Assembly (NCBI GenBank): GCA_002293965.1
Contig: DBEG01000162.1
Coordinates: 1 to 6,374 of the forward strand
DNA from: Actinobacteria bacterium UBA912
Lineage (GTDB): Bacteria > Actinomycetota > Coriobacteriia > Anaerosomatales > UBA912
Direction: 5' to 3'
Length of the DNA stretch: 6,374 nt
In this document: positions 1 through 6,357 of the stretch, piece after piece
Numbering within the stretch: position 1 is the stretch's first letter
How the letters are laid out: each line of letters begins with the position of its first letter
Made by a program: the position numbers and the translations under genes
The notes under the pieces: model-generated
What the model saw: only the letters and a program-made list of their open reading frames with translations
Databases searched by the model: none
Told to the model about the DNA's origin: nothing

Positions 1-453
1 ATCGCCTACATCAACCACGATATCGACGATGCGATTCGGGGGGACGTCATCGATGAGGGCGATCTACCCGCACACCTCACTCAGGTGCTCGGGTATAGGC
101 ATGACACGAGGATCACCACGATGGTCAATGCCCTGATGCATGCAAGCGATGGTGCGTCTGAGATCACGATGACACCTGCCATCTGGGACGCGATGCTCGA
201 GCTGAGACAGTTGTTGTTCGACAACGTTTACTTTTCGAGCAAAGCCAAGGTCGAGGAGCCCAAGGCCCACGGCGTCGTGAAGTCGCTGTTTAGACACTAC
301 ATCCAAAACCCGGACTCACTACCCGCCGAACACCGTCCAGTCAATCCTGACGAGCTTCCCCAGGCAGTGGTCGACTACGTCTCCGGGATGACCGATCGTT
401 TCGCTTTACGCCAATTCGAGACGATATTCATGCCGCGAAGTTGGATGTTCTGA
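1..453 (+). CDS. dgt: dGTPase-family dNTP triphosphohydrolase, C-terminal part (5' end outside window)
   Basis: The frame is open from base 1 to the TGA at 451-453 and gives the last 150 residues; the start lies upstream of the window. The family hydrolyses dNTPs, classically dGTP, to deoxynucleoside and triphosphate in the cytoplasm, which tunes dNTP pools. The visible part opens with IAYINHDIDDAIR, the segment of the HD domain that in this family carries the last metal-binding aspartate. It then has the C-terminal family pattern: KSLFRHYIQNP with LPAEH after it, and VVDYVSGMTDRFALRQFE near the end. The HD catalytic histidines would lie in the missing part and cannot be checked. dgt next to dnaG is a known actinobacterial arrangement, although here hppA lies between them. 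The family call is firm. Preference for dGTP over other dNTPs cannot be told from this fragment, and many bacterial members are annotated only as dGTPase-like. Confidence 0.88.
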   Translation: MAYINHDIDDAIRGDVIDEGDLPAHLTQVLGYRHDTRITTMVNALMHASDGASEITMTPAIWDAMLELRQLLFDNVYFSSKAKVEEPKAHGVVKSLFRHYIQNPDSLPAEHRPVNPDELPQAVVDYVSGMTDRFALRQFETIFMPRSWMF

Positions 454-473
454 TCCCTCGGATCCGAACGGTG

Positions 474-502
474 TTGCCCAAGTGTTGATGTTCCAATAGA
501 AT
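474..502 (+). promoter_or_regulatory. Candidate sigma-70-type promoter of hppA
   Basis: TTGCCC at 474-479 (four of six matches to the -35 consensus) is followed after exactly 17 bp by TAGAAT at 497-502 (five of six matches to the -10 consensus). It starts 20 bp after the dgt stop codon. Transcription would begin near 509, leaving a leader of about 40 nt before the hppA start. This would let hppA be expressed independently of dgt. It is a pattern match only. Confidence 0.45.
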
Positions 503-534
503 CACTCCCAATGTAACCTGAGTCGTTGTTGGGG

Positions 535-542
535 AAGGAGAT
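535..542 (+). promoter_or_regulatory. Shine-Dalgarno site of hppA
   Basis: AAGGAGAT lies just upstream of the ATG at 551, with 10 nt between AAGGAG and the start codon. The same core occurs before dnaG. It supports ATG 551 as the hppA start, and no in-frame alternative start nearby has a comparable site. Confidence 0.8.
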
Positions 543-550
543 CCATCTAA

Positions 551-2668
551 ATGGCGGATTGGATTGGTTGGTTAGCGCCCGCTGCCGCACTTTTCGGAAT
601 AGCGGTAGCCCTGTTTCTCGCATCATGGGTCCTTAAGCAGGATCCAGGTAACGAGAAGATGCAGGAGATCTCCAAGGCGACACAAGAGGGTGCCCTTGCC
701 TTCCTTCTGAGGGAGTACAGGGTCCTTGCGATTTTCGCCGCTGTCGTAGCAATCATCATAGTAATCGTACCTGCGATGCCGCCTCTCACGGCTCTGGCGT
801 TTCTTACCGGAGCTTTTCTTTCAGCGGCTGCCGGGTATATCGGCATGTATGTGGCGACTCGCGCCAATTGCAGGACCGCTCAGGCTGCCACGATAGGCGT
901 TCACAAGGCATTGCAGGTTGCCTTCCGTTCCGGCCTGACGATGGGTCTGACCGTCGCATCCTTCGGTCTTGGTGGCGTCAGCCTCTGGATCCTCTTCCTG
1001 ATCGTCGGCGGATCTGAGCCTCAGCCCGAGGTCGTCAACGGATTCGCGATGGGCGCTAGCTCGATCGCGCTCTTCGCACGTGTCGGAGGCGGCATCTACA
1101 CCAAGGCCGCTGACGTCGGTGCCGACCTGGTCGGCAAAGTGGAAGCTGGCATCCCTGAGGACGATCCACGTAACCCCGCCGTCATCGCCGACAACGTCGG
1201 TGATAACGTCGGTGACGTCGCTGGCATGGGAGCTGACCTGTTTGAATCGTTCGTCGGTTCGATCATCGCCCCTGTCGTCCTTGCCATTTCTCTGTGGGGC
1301 ATCACATACGGTTTCACATCGATCGATTTCATGTATGGTGCACTGGTGCCGATCCTCATCGCAGCTTTCGGTATCGTCACCTCGGTGATCGGACTTTTCG
1401 CCGTGCGCGTCAAAGAAGGCTCGAATCTCCACGGTGCGCTCAATATGGGCACATACGTCGCGGCCACCCTTCAGGTCGGAGTCATGGGTTACCTGTTCTG
1501 GCACTGGTCCACTCGTGAGGGCTCTGATCCTGCGCGCTTCTGGTTCTTCGGTGCCGTACTGGCAGGTTTGGTTGCCGGAATCACCATCGGCAAGATCACC
1601 GAGTACTTCTGCTCCGATCACTATGCTCCCACGAAGGGTATCGCTAAGGCATCGGAGACAGGGACCGCCACCAACATCATCTCGGGTCTCGGCACGGGTA
1701 TGATGTCGACAGCCGCGCCCATCCTGGTTGTCTCGGCAGCGATTCTCATCTCGTTCGTCGCCGGAAACGCTGCTTACCCAGGCGCCGAAGTAGCTGGTGT
1801 GACTGTGGGAGGCGGCATCTACGGTATCGGTCTTGCCGCGCTGGGCATGCTGTCCATCATCGCCATCACCGTCGGCGTGGACGCCTACGGCCCTGTCGCT
1901 GACAATGCTGGCGGAATCGCGGAGATGGCCAAGATGGGTGCACCCATCCGCAAGATCACCGACGGCTTGGACAGCGTCGGCAACACGACAGCCGCCATCG
2001 CAAAAGGCTTCGCGATCGGCTCCGCAGGACTCACCGCGCTCGCGTTGTTCGTTGCTTTCCGCACGCAGCTAGCGGCTGGTGGCGTCGACTTGAACATGGG
2101 CCTCGATAACCCGTACGTTATCGTCGGTCTCTTCATCGGCGGCATGCTGCCGTTCCTCTTCGGCGCTTTGACCATGGGTGCTGTCGGACGCGCGGCCTTC
2201 TCCATGATCGCGGAGGTGCGTCGTCAGTTCCGTGAGATACCCGGCATCATGGAGGGAACCGGTCGTCCGGACTACGCAGCATGCGTGGACATATCGACCA
2301 AGGCATCCTTGCGTGAGATGGTAGTGCCCGGTGTCATCGCCGTAGCTGCACCACTTGTCGTCGGCGCCATCAGTGTTGACATGCTGACCGGCCTACTAGC
2401 TGGTTCGTTGGTTACAGGGTTCCTGCTCGCCATCTTCATGGCCAATGCCGGTGGAGCGTGGGACAACGCCAAGAAGTACATCGAGGGTGGTCAGCATGGC
2501 GGCAAGGGCTCTGAGGCCCATAAAGCTGCTGTGGTGGGAGATACCGTTGGTGACCCGTTCAAGGACACCAGTGGACCATCCATGAACATCCTCATCAAGC
2601 TCATGGCGATCGTCAGCCTGGTATTCGTACCACTCTTCATCTCTATGGGCGGCGGCATCCTGCAGTAA
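551..2668 (+). CDS. hppA: Membrane-bound K+-dependent ion-translocating pyrophosphatase (probably Na+-type)
   Basis: This 705-residue integral membrane enzyme hydrolyses PPi and uses the energy to pump Na+ and/or H+ out of the cytoplasm. Its length is normal for the family (about 700 aa, usually 16 transmembrane helices), and hydrophobic segments run throughout. Catalytic motifs are intact: D188-V-G-A-D192-L-V-G-K196-V-E with EDDPRNP just after; D214-N-V-G-D218-N-V-G-D222 with GADLFES after it; DAYGPVADNAGGIAEM in the middle; and the C-terminal loop D664-T-V-G-D-P-F-K-D672-T-S-G. Two diagnostic sites are readable. The GNTTAAIAK motif has Ala481 and Ala484 where K+-independent enzymes have Lys and usually Thr, so K+ dependence is expected. 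Glu232 in ADLFES aligns with the glutamate of the Thermotoga Na+ pump (E246 there), not with the shifted position of plant H+ pumps. Na+ pumping, or combined Na+/H+ pumping, is therefore the likely mode, but this is inference. The gene has its own promoter candidate and a strong ribosome site. Confidence 0.96.
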   Translation: MADWIGWLAPAAALFGIAVALFLASWVLKQDPGNEKMQEISKATQEGALAFLLREYRVLAIFAAVVAIIIVIVPAMPPLTALAFLTGAFLSAAAGYIGMYVATRANCRTAQAATIGVHKALQVAFRSGLTMGLTVASFGLGGVSLWILFLIVGGSEPQPEVVNGFAMGASSIALFARVGGGIYTKAADVGADLVGKVEAGIPEDDPRNPAVIADNVGDNVGDVAGMGADLFESFVGSIIAPVVLAISLWGITYGFTSIDFMYGALVPILIAAFGIVTSVIGLFAVRVKEGSNLHGALNMGTYVAATLQVGVMGYLFWHWSTREGSDPARFWFFGAVLAGLVAGITIGKITEYFCSDHYAPTKGIAKASETGTATNIISGLGTGMMSTAAPILVVSAAILISFVAGNAAYPGAEVAGVTVGGGIYGIGLAALGMLSIIAITVGVDAYGPVADNAGGIAEMAKMGAPIRKITDGLDSVGNTTAAIAKGFAIGSAGLTALALFVAFRTQLAAGGVDLNMGLDNPYVIVGLFIGGMLPFLFGALTMGAVGRAAFSMIAEVRRQFREIPGIMEGTGRPDYAACVDISTKASLREMVVPGVIAVAAPLVVGAISVDMLTGLLAGSLVTGFLLAIFMANAGGAWDNAKKYIEGGQHGGKGSEAHKAAVVGDTVGDPFKDTSGPSMNILIKLMAIVSLVFVPLFISMGGGILQ

Positions 2669-2705
2669 TCTTTTGCAGGCGTAAGGCACATTCTATTGAG
2701 TTCGA

Positions 2706-2740
2706 AGGGCTCCCGGTTGCATCTAGCGGCCGGGAGTCCT
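2706..2740 (+). terminator. Stem-loop after hppA: possible terminator or attenuator without a U-run
   Basis: The arms 2706-2720 and 2726-2740 pair over 15 consecutive bp (12 Watson-Crick and 3 G-U), with a GC-rich core CTCCCGG/CCGGGAG and a 5-nt loop, ATCTA. It begins 38 nt after the hppA stop codon and lies 80 nt before the dnaG start. The following bases, AGATTGTGTA, contain scattered T but no proper U-tract, so it does not fit a classic intrinsic terminator. It could weaken read-through from hppA into dnaG, protect the hppA mRNA 3' end, or mark a processing site. The fold is clear on paper; the function is inferred. Confidence 0.5.
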
Positions 2741-2804
2741 AGATTGTGTAGGGGCACACGTTTACCGCTGGGCTTCGCCGACGGGTGTGGCGAGGCTCTT
2801 CAGC

Positions 2805-2813
2805 AAAGGAGAT
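2805..2813 (+). promoter_or_regulatory. Shine-Dalgarno site that fixes the dnaG start at GTG 2820
   Basis: AAAGGAGAT is complementary to the 16S rRNA 3' end. From the G of AGGAG at 2811 there are 8 nt to GTG 2820. The in-frame GTG at 2787 lies upstream of this site and has no ribosome site of its own. The site therefore selects 2820, and the protein then begins at the usual family N-terminus. Confidence 0.85.
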
Positions 2814-2819
2814 CACCCA

Positions 2820-4661
2820 GTGGGTCGCATATCCGACGAAGACATTGCGACGGTCCGGGACGCCACCGATGTGGTGAGCCTCATCTCCGAATCGGTCGTC
2901 CTGAAGCGCAAAGGCCGACTCTTCTGGGGAAATTGTCCCTTCCATTCCGAGAAGACCCCGTCATTCAAGGTGGATCAAACCACAGGGTTATGGCACTGCT
3001 TCGGTTGCGGAGCCGGGGGAGATGTTTTCGGCTTCGTGATTCGCAGGGATACCCTGGAGTTCCCAGAAGCAGTCAGATTCCTTGCAGAGCGCGCCAATAT
3101 CACTCTCAAAGAGAGCGACGGCGGATACTCAAAGGGTCCTCGTGACCGGGTCATTGCGGCCAACACTGGGGCCACAGCCTTCTACCATCAAACCCTACTT
3201 ACCTCAGCTGAGGGTGATGCCGCCGCCGCGAGGAAGTATCTGGCTAGCCGAGGCTTCGGCATAGAGGTCGCCAAGCAGTTCGAGATCGGCTGGGCTGCCG
3301 GTCGTACTTCTTTGCGAGACCATCTTCGCGCGCAGGGATTTACCCATGATGAATTGATTCTGGCCAACCTCGCTGTCCGATCCGATGGCGGCTCAGTCAG
3401 AGACCGTTTCTGGCAAAGGTTGATCTTCCCGATCCGCGACGTAGCCGGAAAGGTCGTGGCTTTCGGGGCCAGAACCTTAGGCGACGATCATCCGAAGTAT
3501 GTGAACACAGGGGAGACGCCAGCGTTTCACAAATCGCGTCATCTTTATGGCATTGATAAGGCCAAGAGTCCGATGGTACAAGCAGACACAGCCATCATTG
3601 TGGAAGGATATACCGATGTTATCGCTATGCATGCAGCCGGTCTGACCAATGCAGTTGCTACCCTGGGTACTGCTCTTACTCAACAGCACATCAAACTGAT
3701 ATCCCGGTTTTCCAGCAAGATCGTCTTTCTCTTCGATGCCGACGAGGCCGGACTTAGAGCCGCCGAGAAGGCTATGGAGTTCATTCATTTGACCACAACT
3801 CCCGAGGATGGACGCCAGCCGGTGCAATTCGGTGTTGCGACGGTTCCCGAGGGGAAGGACCCAGCCGATTATGTTACCGCAGCTGGTTCCGATGCGATGC
3901 GGGTGCTTGTCGCGGAGGCATCACCGTTGATTCAATTCGTCATAGACCGCCGCCTTGCCTCCAATGACACGTCTACGCCTACGGGTAGGTCTGCAGCCCT
4001 TGCGGAGATCGCTTCAGTGTTGGCTATGATCAAAGGGTCGCTACTGGCGCAGGATTACATGATGTACGTTGCGGATAGACTCCAGACGAAGTATGTCACC
4101 GTTGAGAGCGCTGTCAGTCGAGCTGAGCCAACATATCGGACTCCAGTCCGCACCCTTGATGAACATGCAGAAGTCATTCACCCGATCGAATCCGCACCTC
4201 TTGGTATCCAGACATTGGCGGAGCAAGAACTGGTCGGACTTCTCATCCGTCTGCCTGAACTACGCCACCGCACGCGAGATACCCTGGGGGACCTTCGGAT
4301 CATCGACTCGCGGGCAGCAGCATTAATTGATATAATCCTTGATTCTGGAGATGAGAGTTCCCAAGACCTTGCCATGAGGTTATCGGCCGTAGACCCGAAG
4401 CTAACGGCATTCGCCGCGGCAGCGATTGTGATGTCAGAAATCCCCGAGAACCCTGAGTTCGCTCATGAGCAGCTGCTGACTCGGCTCAAGGAATTCGATC
4501 TCGAGCGTCAAATTCTTGAAATGCAGGCAAAGATGCGAACCTTGGATCCTCTAAAGCACAGACAGGTAATTGACGATTTGTTCGTAGAGATCACTGAGCT
4601 ACAGAAGGAACACGAGAGACTACGCACCGAAGAGTATCTGGAATCCGACAGGAAAGAATGA
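2820..4661 (+). CDS. dnaG: DNA primase DnaG
   Basis: This 613-residue primase makes the short RNA primers for chromosome replication and works with the replicative helicase DnaB. The N-terminal CHC2 zinc-binding domain is complete, with ligands C39, H42, C60 and C63 (CPFH and CFGC). The catalytic core follows: the RNA polymerase domain begins around residue 190 with RFWQRLIFPIRD and includes FHKSRHLYG around 236. The TOPRIM fold has the catalytic EGYTD at E262 and the metal-binding D306-A-D308, nearly the same numbering as the E. coli enzyme. GKDPADYV closes this region. The rest is variable. Residues from about 465 resemble the C-terminal helicase-interacting region, and the last 60 or so (about 554-611) are charged and probably helical or coiled coil. 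GTG 2820 is chosen because it has a well-placed ribosome site and gives the typical start MGRISDEDI; GTG 2787 would add 11 unlikely residues. The TGA at 4659-4661 is 7 bp before rpoD. Confidence 0.97.
   Translation: MGRISDEDIATVRDATDVVSLISESVVLKRKGRLFWGNCPFHSEKTPSFKVDQTTGLWHCFGCGAGGDVFGFVIRRDTLEFPEAVRFLAERANITLKESDGGYSKGPRDRVIAANTGATAFYHQTLLTSAEGDAAAARKYLASRGFGIEVAKQFEIGWAAGRTSLRDHLRAQGFTHDELILANLAVRSDGGSVRDRFWQRLIFPIRDVAGKVVAFGARTLGDDHPKYVNTGETPAFHKSRHLYGIDKAKSPMVQADTAIIVEGYTDVIAMHAAGLTNAVATLGTALTQQHIKLISRFSSKIVFLFDADEAGLRAAEKAMEFIHLTTTPEDGRQPVQFGVATVPEGKDPADYVTAAGSDAMRVLVAEASPLIQFVIDRRLASNDTSTPTGRSAALAEIASVLAMIKGSLLAQDYMMYVADRLQTKYVTVESAVSRAEPTYRTPVRTLDEHAEVIHPIESAPLGIQTLAEQELVGLLIRLPELRHRTRDTLGDLRIIDSRAAALIDIILDSGDESSQDLAMRLSAVDPKLTAFAAAAIVMSEIPENPEFAHEQLLTRLKEFDLERQILEMQAKMRTLDPLKHRQVIDDLFVEITELQKEHERLRTEEYLESDRKE
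4328..4336 (+). promoter_or_regulatory. Possible internal promoter (extended -10) for rpoD inside dnaG
   Basis: TGATATAAT is a perfect extended -10 element (TG, one base, TATAAT). It sits in the coding sequence of the variable C-terminal part of DnaG. I see no good -35 hexamer at 16-18 bp, which extended -10 promoters can lack. The start point would be near 4343, about 325 nt before the rpoD GTG. The segment uses the AT-rich codons TTA and ATA in an otherwise GC-leaning gene. E. coli is known to have rpoD promoters inside dnaG, which makes such a role plausible. No direct evidence of activity. Confidence 0.35.
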
Positions 4662-4668
4662 GGCCCGA

Positions 4669-6051
4669 GTGACCGAATCAAAGAAATCCGGCAAAACAAG
4701 AGGGAATCCGACCGACCTTGCTACACCACCGGCCCCAAAACCGAAGAAGTCGGTTAAGAGCACTCTCAAAAAGGGCGATTCGTCGTCGGATAGCGACCTA
4801 CTATCCCGGCCTGAGGTAGCCGCCCTCGCCAAAGCGGGAAGGGCAAAGGGTAGCCTTGAGCCGGATCTGATCATAGATAAGTTGGGCGATCTGGACCTCA
4901 GTCCTGAGCAGCAGGACCAAGTTTACGCACACTTCATCGCGCTCGGTATCGATGTCGGCGAAGACTCACCGGACGTCGTTGTCGATGGCGTTCATCTTCA
5001 CGATGACGATTCCGGCGACGATGATCTCTCCATCGAAGACAAGGAGCATATCAGCATCCCCGTACCTAAGCCCATAAAGGCCGGGAAAGGCAAGGCGAAG
5101 CGCCGATCGGACAATGCGCCCCTGCCCCCAGTGACAGGCGACCCGGTCAGGATGTACCTGAAAGAGATCGGGAAGGTTCCGTTGCTCACTGCAGCTCAGG
5201 AGATCGATCTCGCCATGAAGATCGAGGCAGGTCTTGAGGCTACAGCTAATCTTGATGCTGCTGAAGAGGCGGGTACGGACCTCAACCGAGCCGAAGTCAG
5301 GCGTCTGCGCCGTATAGAACAGGTGGGTATCAACGCCAAGCAACAACTCGTTGAGGCCAATCTCCGCCTGGTTGTCTCGATTGCAAAGCGATATGTCGGC
5401 AGGGGAATGCTCTTCCTCGATCTCATCCAAGAGGGAAACCTGGGACTCATACGCGCCGTTGAGAAGTTCGACTATACCAAGGGCTTCAAGTTCTCAACCT
5501 ACGCTACTTGGTGGATACGTCAGGCCATCACCAGGGCGATAGCAGACCAGGCCCGGACGATTCGGATTCCTGTGCACATGGTCGAGACCATCAACAAGTT
5601 GATTCGTGTTCAAAGGGGGCTCTTGCAAGAGCTCGAGCGCGAGCCCACGCCTGAGGAGATCGGCGTACAGATGGACATGCCGCCTGAGCGTGTCAGGGAG
5701 ATACTGAAGATCAGTCAGGAGCCGGTCTCGCTAGAGACACCCATCGGTGAGGAGCAGGACAGTCAGCTGGGTGACTTCGTAGAAGACAGAGAAGCCGTCG
5801 TCCCTCCTGATGCGGCTAGCTTCACGATGCTCCAAGAGCAGCTGTCACGAGTGCTTGATGGCCTATCGGAACGTGAGCGGAAAGTCATTGAGCTGCGCTT
5901 CGGATTGCTTGACGGACACCCTCGCACGCTGGAGGAGGTAGGCCGAGAGTTCAGCGTCACCAGAGAGCGCATCAGACAGATCGAATCGAAGACACTGTGC
6001 AAACTCCGGCACCCAAGCAGATCGAACAAGCTAAAAGACTACCTGGAGTAA
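4669..6051 (+). CDS. rpoD: Primary (housekeeping) RNA polymerase sigma factor, RpoD/SigA
   Basis: This 460-residue group 1 sigma-70 factor directs RNA polymerase to -35/-10 promoters. Residues 1-43 are rich in Lys, Ser and Pro. A region 1.1-like segment follows at about 45-96 (LSPEQQDQVYAHF at 77-89), then an acidic run (about 98-126) and a basic patch (KAGKGKAKRR). Region 1.2 begins at D158 with DPVRMYLKEIG. Region 2 runs from about 224 to 300, with RLVVSIAKRYVGRG, DLIQEGNLGLIRAVEKFD, and the promoter-melting and -10-reading part FSTYATWWIRQAI with W281 and W282. Region 3 follows (PTPEEIG, VSLETPIG), then region 4 from about 392, whose helix-turn-helix (T420 onward, VTRERIRQIESKTL) reads the -35 box. 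It ends KLKDYLE as in most primary sigmas. A short spacer between regions 1.2 and 2 matches Gram-positive types. The GTG start lies 7 bp after dnaG; AGGAAAG (4650-4656) or GAGG (4660-4663) may be the ribosome site. Translational coupling to dnaG is likely. Confidence 0.97.
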   Translation: MTESKKSGKTRGNPTDLATPPAPKPKKSVKSTLKKGDSSSDSDLLSRPEVAALAKAGRAKGSLEPDLIIDKLGDLDLSPEQQDQVYAHFIALGIDVGEDSPDVVVDGVHLHDDDSGDDDLSIEDKEHISIPVPKPIKAGKGKAKRRSDNAPLPPVTGDPVRMYLKEIGKVPLLTAAQEIDLAMKIEAGLEATANLDAAEEAGTDLNRAEVRRLRRIEQVGINAKQQLVEANLRLVVSIAKRYVGRGMLFLDLIQEGNLGLIRAVEKFDYTKGFKFSTYATWWIRQAITRAIADQARTIRIPVHMVETINKLIRVQRGLLQELEREPTPEEIGVQMDMPPERVREILKISQEPVSLETPIGEEQDSQLGDFVEDREAVVPPDAASFTMLQEQLSRVLDGLSERERKVIELRFGLLDGHPRTLEEVGREFSVTRERIRQIESKTLCKLRHPSRSNKLKDYLE

Positions 6052-6100
6052 GAGTCAGCATAGGTGGAGTGTTCGAGGCGAGCGACGAAGTTCGATAGTG

Positions 6101-6175
6101 TGGCTCCCCGGGTAGGATTCGAACCTACAACCCTCCGGTTAACAGCCGGATGCTCTACCATTGAGCTACCGAGGA
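6101..6175 (-). tRNA. tRNA-Asn, anticodon GUU
   Basis: The reverse strand gives a complete 75-nt cloverleaf including an encoded 3' CCA. The acceptor arms TCCTCGG and CCGGGGA pair over 7 bp with one G-U. The D stem is GCTC/GAGC, the anticodon stem TCCGG/CCGGA with loop CTGTTAA, and the T stem GTAGG/CCTAC with loop TTCGAAT. The anticodon GTT occupies 6141-6143 on the + strand numbering, which reads AAC and AAU codons. The discriminator base is G and the U1-A72 end pair fits asparagine tRNA. The gene converges on rpoD, 49 bp from its stop codon. A near-consensus promoter lies directly upstream. Confidence 0.97.
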
Positions 6176-6196
6176 ATACCAATCGAACGAATGTGG

Positions 6197-6225
6197 ATTA
6201 TACGTAACCATCCCCGACGTATCAA
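6197..6225 (-). promoter_or_regulatory. Promoter of tRNA-Asn
   Basis: Read on the - strand, TTGATA (6225 to 6220) is followed after exactly 17 bp by a perfect TATAAT (6202 to 6197). That is five of six plus six of six matches to the housekeeping consensus. Transcription would start near 6190, about 15 nt before the mature tRNA 5' end. It is the strongest complete promoter match in the window and suits a highly expressed stable RNA. Confidence 0.75.
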
Positions 6226-6315
6226 CCTTCAAAGTGAAAAACTCCTTCCGGCGGGTTGGGCGATCAACGCGCTGCTCAGCTTACCCGAAGTCAATCGGGA
6301 TACTCGACTGAGTGC

Positions 6316-6324
6316 TGTTATAAT
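6316..6324 (+). promoter_or_regulatory. Extended -10 promoter of the truncated tRNA gene at the right edge
   Basis: TGTTATAAT combines a TG dinucleotide one base upstream with a perfect TATAAT at 6319-6324. The -35 region is poor (TCGGGA at 6295-6300, 18-bp spacing). A start near 6331 gives a leader of about 27 nt before the tRNA at 6358, which RNase P would remove. Confidence 0.6.
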
Positions 6325-6357
6325 GTCCAGGCTGAACTCCGTTAGTGACTAAAACAC

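Noticed and set aside
459..466. CGGATCCG palindrome just after dgt, considered as a terminator
   Set aside because: It has no loop, is only 8 bp long and lacks a T-run.
821..1621. 266-codon open frame on the - strand inside hppA
   Set aside because: It is antisense to highly conserved pyrophosphatase motifs, has an Asp/Arg/His-rich composition typical of a shadow frame, and resembles no family I know.
2717..2745. TTGCAT, 17 bp, TAGATT upstream of dnaG, considered as a promoter
   Set aside because: Only three of six and four of six consensus matches, and it lies over the strong stem-loop arms, so it is probably coincidental.
2696..3145. 149-codon open frame on the + strand overlapping the dnaG start
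   Set aside because: It overlaps the DnaG zinc domain in another frame, has no ribosome site, and is an Arg/Ser-rich shadow.
4966..5430. 154-codon open frame on the - strand inside rpoD
   Set aside because: It is antisense to sigma regions 1.2 and 2, with no promoter, ribosome site or recognisable domain.
6161..6352. 63-codon open frame on the + strand between the tRNA genes
   Set aside because: It starts inside the tRNA-Asn gene and covers both tRNA promoters, has no ribosome site, and its protein has no recognisable features.
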